NCBI GenBank assembly: GCA_025929745.1
Contig: JAICPQ010000112.1
Span: 1 to 8,552, forward strand
Length of the DNA: 8,552 nt
DNA from: Burkholderiales bacterium
Lineage (GTDB): Bacteria > Pseudomonadota > Gammaproteobacteria > Burkholderiales > SG8-39
Direction: 5' to 3'
Shown here: positions 6,440 to 8,552 of the stretch, piece by piece
Numbering within the stretch: the stretch's first letter is position 1
Layout: every line of letters begins with the position of its first letter
Position numbers and translations under genes: made by a program
The notes under the pieces: generated by a model
What the model was told of the DNA's origin: nothing
Databases searched by the model: none
Seen by the model: the letters and a program-made list of their open reading frames with translations, nothing else

Positions 6440-7326
6440 CCGAGTCGGTCGAAAAACTCGGCCATCCGCTTTCGCGCGCCTTCGTCGGGCAGCGCGCCTC
6501 GTCCGGCTGCCAGGTTGTCCTGCATGTGCTTCGGATTGCCGGTTCCCGGGATGGTGCACGTCACAGCAGGGTGCGACACGATCCATTTGAGGAAGTACTG
6601 CGCCCAGCTCTCGATGCCGAGCTCCTTCGCCCATGGCGGCAGGCTCTTGCCCTTGACCTGACGGAACAGCGCGCCTTCGGCGAACGGCCGGTTCGCGATC
6701 ACGGCGATGTTCTTTTCCTTTGCCAAGGGCAAAAGGCGTTGCTCCGACTCGCGCTCGCCGAGCGAGTAGTTGATCTGCAGGAAATCGTACTGACCGCTCT
6801 TCAGCGCGCGTTCGACCTCGGCGTATGCCGAGGAGGTGTAGTGCGTGATGCCGGTGTAGCGCACGCGCTTCCTGGCTTTCCAGTCCATGAGCGTCTTGGT
6901 GTGCGTGGCCACGTCGACCAGGTTATGAACCTGCATCAGGTCCATGCGCTCGACGCGCAGGCGCTTGAAAGAGGTCTCCATCTGGCGCATGCCGGCCTCG
7001 CGGCCGCTCGTCCAAACCTTCGTGGCGATGAAGAGCTTGTCGCGCAGGCCGAGCTCGACGATGAGATCGCCGGCGACGCTCTCCGAGCTGCCATACATCG
7101 GCGACGAATCGACCATATTTCGATTCAGAAGCTTCAACACCTCGCGAAGTGGAGCGCGTGCCGCGGGATCGGCGCCCACGTCGAAGGTCTGCCAGGTGCC
7201 GACGCCGATCACGGGAAGCGCTTCACCGGTCGAGGGGATTTTCTTGGACATGAGCTCCTGCGCGAATGCGGGTCTCAGCGCTCCGGCTGCAAGGACGGCG
7301 AGGAGCGCGCGTCGTCGCGGGTCCAT
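6436..7326 (-). CDS. Aldo/keto reductase with Tat-like signal peptide
   Basis: 296 aa. Residues 1-23 look like a twin-arginine signal: RRR at 4-6, a hydrophobic Leu/Ala core (8-17) and AFA at 20-22 before Q23. The enzyme proper starts about residue 26 (MSKKIPSTGEALPVIGVGTW). The catalytic tetrad is complete: D73 and Y78 (VDSSPMYG), K103 (ATKVW), H134 (QVHN). The cofactor-binding end IPGTGNPKHMQDNL (259-272) suits NADP(H). Expected activity is NADPH-dependent reduction of an aldehyde or ketone; substrate unknown. The ATG at 7326 overlaps the upstream carrier gene by 52 nt and lacks a clear ribosome-binding site. A second ATG at 7251 (residue 26) is preceded by AGGAG and would yield a 271-aa cytoplasmic form 23 nt after the carrier stop. 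I chose the longer form because the signal is complete and such leaders recur in this subfamily. The stop overlaps the livH start. Confidence 0.86.
   Translation of the reverse strand: MDPRRRALLAVLAAGALRPAFAQELMSKKIPSTGEALPVIGVGTWQTFDVGADPAARAPLREVLKLLNRNMVDSSPMYGSSESVAGDLIVELGLRDKLFIATKVWTSGREAGMRQMETSFKRLRVERMDLMQVHNLVDVATHTKTLMDWKARKRVRYTGITHYTSSAYAEVERALKSGQYDFLQINYSLGERESEQRLLPLAKEKNIAVIANRPFAEGALFRQVKGKSLPPWAKELGIESWAQYFLKWIVSHPAVTCTIPGTGNPKHMQDNLAAGRGALPDEGARKRMAEFFDRLG
7255..7259 (-). promoter_or_regulatory. Internal ribosome-binding site before the second start of the aldo/keto reductase
   Basis: AGGAG on the minus strand, three bases before the in-frame ATG at 7251. The match is good and the spacing short. 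It could direct a cytoplasmic form lacking the signal peptide. Confidence 0.4.
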
Positions 7327-8525
7327 GATTTCATTCTAGCCCCGAGGAACGCGCCGAGCCCGGTCCAGACGAGCGCGATCCCGGCGGCGAAGAATGCCGG
7401 CAGGCTCGCGAGGTAGAGCGCGGCGATGGTATCGCCGCCGCGGTAGATCACCGTGTCGATAAAGTTCTTCGCCTTGTAGCGCTGCTCGCGCGGCACGACG
7501 GTGAATAGCGCTTCGCGCGCCGGCTTGGAGATGGCGAATTCGCCGACGCGGCGCGTGACGCCGAAGACGACCAGCGCGGTGAGCGTCGGCGTGGCGCCGA
7601 GCCACAGGAACCCGGCCACCGAAATGAGGGGCATGAGGACGAGCAGTCCGATCGGTCCGATCAGCGCCGCCAGGCGCGCGAAAGCGAGAACTTGGATCAC
7701 CAACGTGAGACTGTTCACCGCGAGATCCACGCGCGCGAAGAAGCGCGTCTGCTCCTGCGGATCGGGCAGCGCTTCGCGCACGATGACGACCTGCTGAAAA
7801 TAGAGCGCGGTGGAGAGCGCGGTGTAGCAAAAGAGGTACCCGCAGATCGCCATCAGGAAAGGCGACGAGAGCGCGGCGCGCATGCCCGCGAGGATCGAGC
7901 CGCCGAGCGGCGCTTCGGGCCGCGGGTCGCCGGCGCGCCGATTCTCGGACCCGTGGGCGCGCGCCCAGCGCGTTAGCATGGCGATGCAAACCACCGCGCC
8001 GGCGAGCAGCACGGCCGCGAGCATGAGGAGGCCGCTCGCGCTGAGCGGCGATGCCGTGGCGATGAGCGGGCCGGTAATCGCGCCGCAGCTGCCCCCTGCC
8101 GCGATCGTGCCGTAAAGGCGGCCGGCCTGCGCCGGTGTGAAGAGATCCGCCATGAAACTCCAGAACACGGAGACGACGAAGAGGTTGAATACGCTCAGCC
8201 AGACAAAGAAGAGCGCGGGCGGCAGGTGAAACGAGAAGCCCGCGAGGTTGAGCGCGAAGAATGCGTAGACGATCGGCAGCAGCCGTGCGCGCGGCAGCCT
8301 CGCCGAGAGCCAGCCGAACAGCGGCACGATCGCCAGCATGACGGCGAACGTGAGCACGAAGAGCCGCTGCAACTCCTCCCGGCCAAGCGCCACCCCGACG
8401 GTGTCGCGCACCGGCCGCAGCAGGTAGTAGCTGCACAGGACGAGGAAGAAATAGGCAAACGACCAGGCGAGCGCCGGCGCCTCTCCGCGCTGCGCGCGCA
8501 GCACGCGGTATAGTAGGGCGCTCAT
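7275..8525 (-). CDS. NTT/TLC-like MFS carrier (Npt1/Npt2-type nucleotide transporter family)
   Basis: 416 aa with about 10-12 hydrophobic segments in two halves, split by a charged cytoplasmic loop (about 186-212). The N-terminal SYYLLRPVRDTVG (32-44), following the first helix, and the C-terminal KPAREALFTVVPREQRYKAK (334-353) with FIDTVIYRGGD (355-365) are the marks of proteins annotated as NTP/NDP exchange-like MFS carriers. Such proteins are widespread in free-living proteobacteria, where the substrate is usually unproven, so ATP/ADP exchange should not be assumed. An ATG at 8525 gives a family-like start (MSALLYRV, then a basic stretch before helix 1). A GTG at 8543 would add six residues; neither has a visible ribosome-binding site. 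The 3' end overlaps the reductase start by 52 nt. It heads the co-directional block; no functional tie to the Liv importer is evident. Confidence 0.82.
   Translation of the reverse strand: MSALLYRVLRAQRGEAPALAWSFAYFFLVLCSYYLLRPVRDTVGVALGREELQRLFVLTFAVMLAIVPLFGWLSARLPRARLLPIVYAFFALNLAGFSFHLPPALFFVWLSVFNLFVVSVFWSFMADLFTPAQAGRLYGTIAAGGSCGAITGPLIATASPLSASGLLMLAAVLLAGAVVCIAMLTRWARAHGSENRRAGDPRPEAPLGGSILAGMRAALSSPFLMAICGYLFCYTALSTALYFQQVVIVREALPDPQEQTRFFARVDLAVNSLTLVIQVLAFARLAALIGPIGLLVLMPLISVAGFLWLGATPTLTALVVFGVTRRVGEFAISKPAREALFTVVPREQRYKAKNFIDTVIYRGGDTIAALYLASLPAFFAAGIALVWTGLGAFLGARMKSWTRDDARSSPSLQPER
8509..8514 (+). promoter_or_regulatory. Possible -10 element (TATAGT) for a divergent gene
   Basis: TATAGT matches the sigma70 -10 consensus at five of six bases and stands out in GC-rich DNA, about 30 bases before the ATG at 8544. 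No good -35 hexamer is visible 16-18 bases upstream. It lies inside the N-terminal codons of the carrier gene. Confidence 0.25.
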
Positions 8526-8543
8526 AACAACAAAGGGGGGCAC

Positions 8544-8552
8544 ATGGGAATC
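8544..8552 (+). CDS. Possible start of a divergent gene (only three codons in window)
   Basis: AAAGGGGGG at 8532-8540 is followed by CAC and ATG GGA ATC, which looks like a Shine-Dalgarno sequence and start codon on the plus strand. Only Met-Gly-Ile is visible, so the product cannot be identified. If real, no more than 18 bp separates it from the minus-strand carrier gene. Confidence 0.4.

Noticed and set aside
6440..6634. N-terminal extension of LivH to 371 aa beginning at an ATG
   Set aside because: The extension reads the reductase gene in another frame and has nothing like LivH. The TTG at 6439 fits family length.
5486..6661. 391-aa plus-strand open frame opposite livH and the livM/livH junction
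   Set aside because: It is antisense to clear membrane-protein genes, rich in His, Asp, Glu and Arg as expected from the complement of hydrophobic GC-rich codons, has no recognisable domain, and spans gene boundaries.
7639..7665. Tandem GTCCGATC repeat in the carrier gene
   Set aside because: Two copies of a short motif are explained by the repeated Ile-Gly-Pro-type codons of a membrane helix; no further copies were noticed.

Overview
The window is GC-rich, gene-dense bacterial DNA with essentially no intergenic space. Codon choice, protein families (Liv-type ABC transporter, PaaK-like ligase, Tat-type aldo/keto reductase) and the compact layout suggest a proteobacterium, most likely a betaproteobacterium. 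That assignment is inference from family resemblance, because no rRNA or marker gene is present.

Layout. Positions 1-921 (+ strand) hold the 3' end of a hybrid sensor histidine kinase: the tail of the dimerisation domain, the ATPase domain and a C-terminal receiver. Everything else complete in the window lies on the minus strand as one eight-gene block. Read in the direction of transcription from about 8525 down to 918, it encodes: an NTT/TLC-like (Npt1/Npt2-type) MFS carrier, a Tat-signal aldo/keto reductase, the permeases LivH and LivM, the ATPases LivG and LivF, a phenylacetate-CoA-ligase-like AMP-forming ligase, and a luciferase-like flavin monooxygenase. All seven junctions overlap as called (52, 4, 4, 26, 11, 1 and 1 nt), the first only if the reductase uses its upstream start. 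The monooxygenase stop overlaps the kinase stop tail-to-tail by 4 nt. At the right edge, a ribosome-binding-site-like purine run and an ATG at 8544 suggest a divergent gene, of which only three codons are visible.

Functional reading. A branched-chain-amino-acid-type (HAAT) importer, an acyl/aryl-CoA ligase and an FMN-dependent monooxygenase in one translationally coupled unit suggest uptake of a carboxylic acid, activation to its CoA thioester and oxidation. The substrate cannot be read from sequence. The periplasmic binding protein (LivK) that this importer needs is not in the window. The carrier and the reductase at the head of the block have no obvious step in that pathway.

Most notable observations: the fully overlapping operon with three non-ATG starts in the transporter genes; an export-signal start and an internal start with its own ribosome-binding site in the reductase; an AT-rich near-perfect palindrome inside the ligase gene made from codons atypical for this DNA; convergent stops with no terminator; and abutting divergent start codons at the right edge. 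I found no mobile element, CRISPR array, RNA gene or clearly new system.
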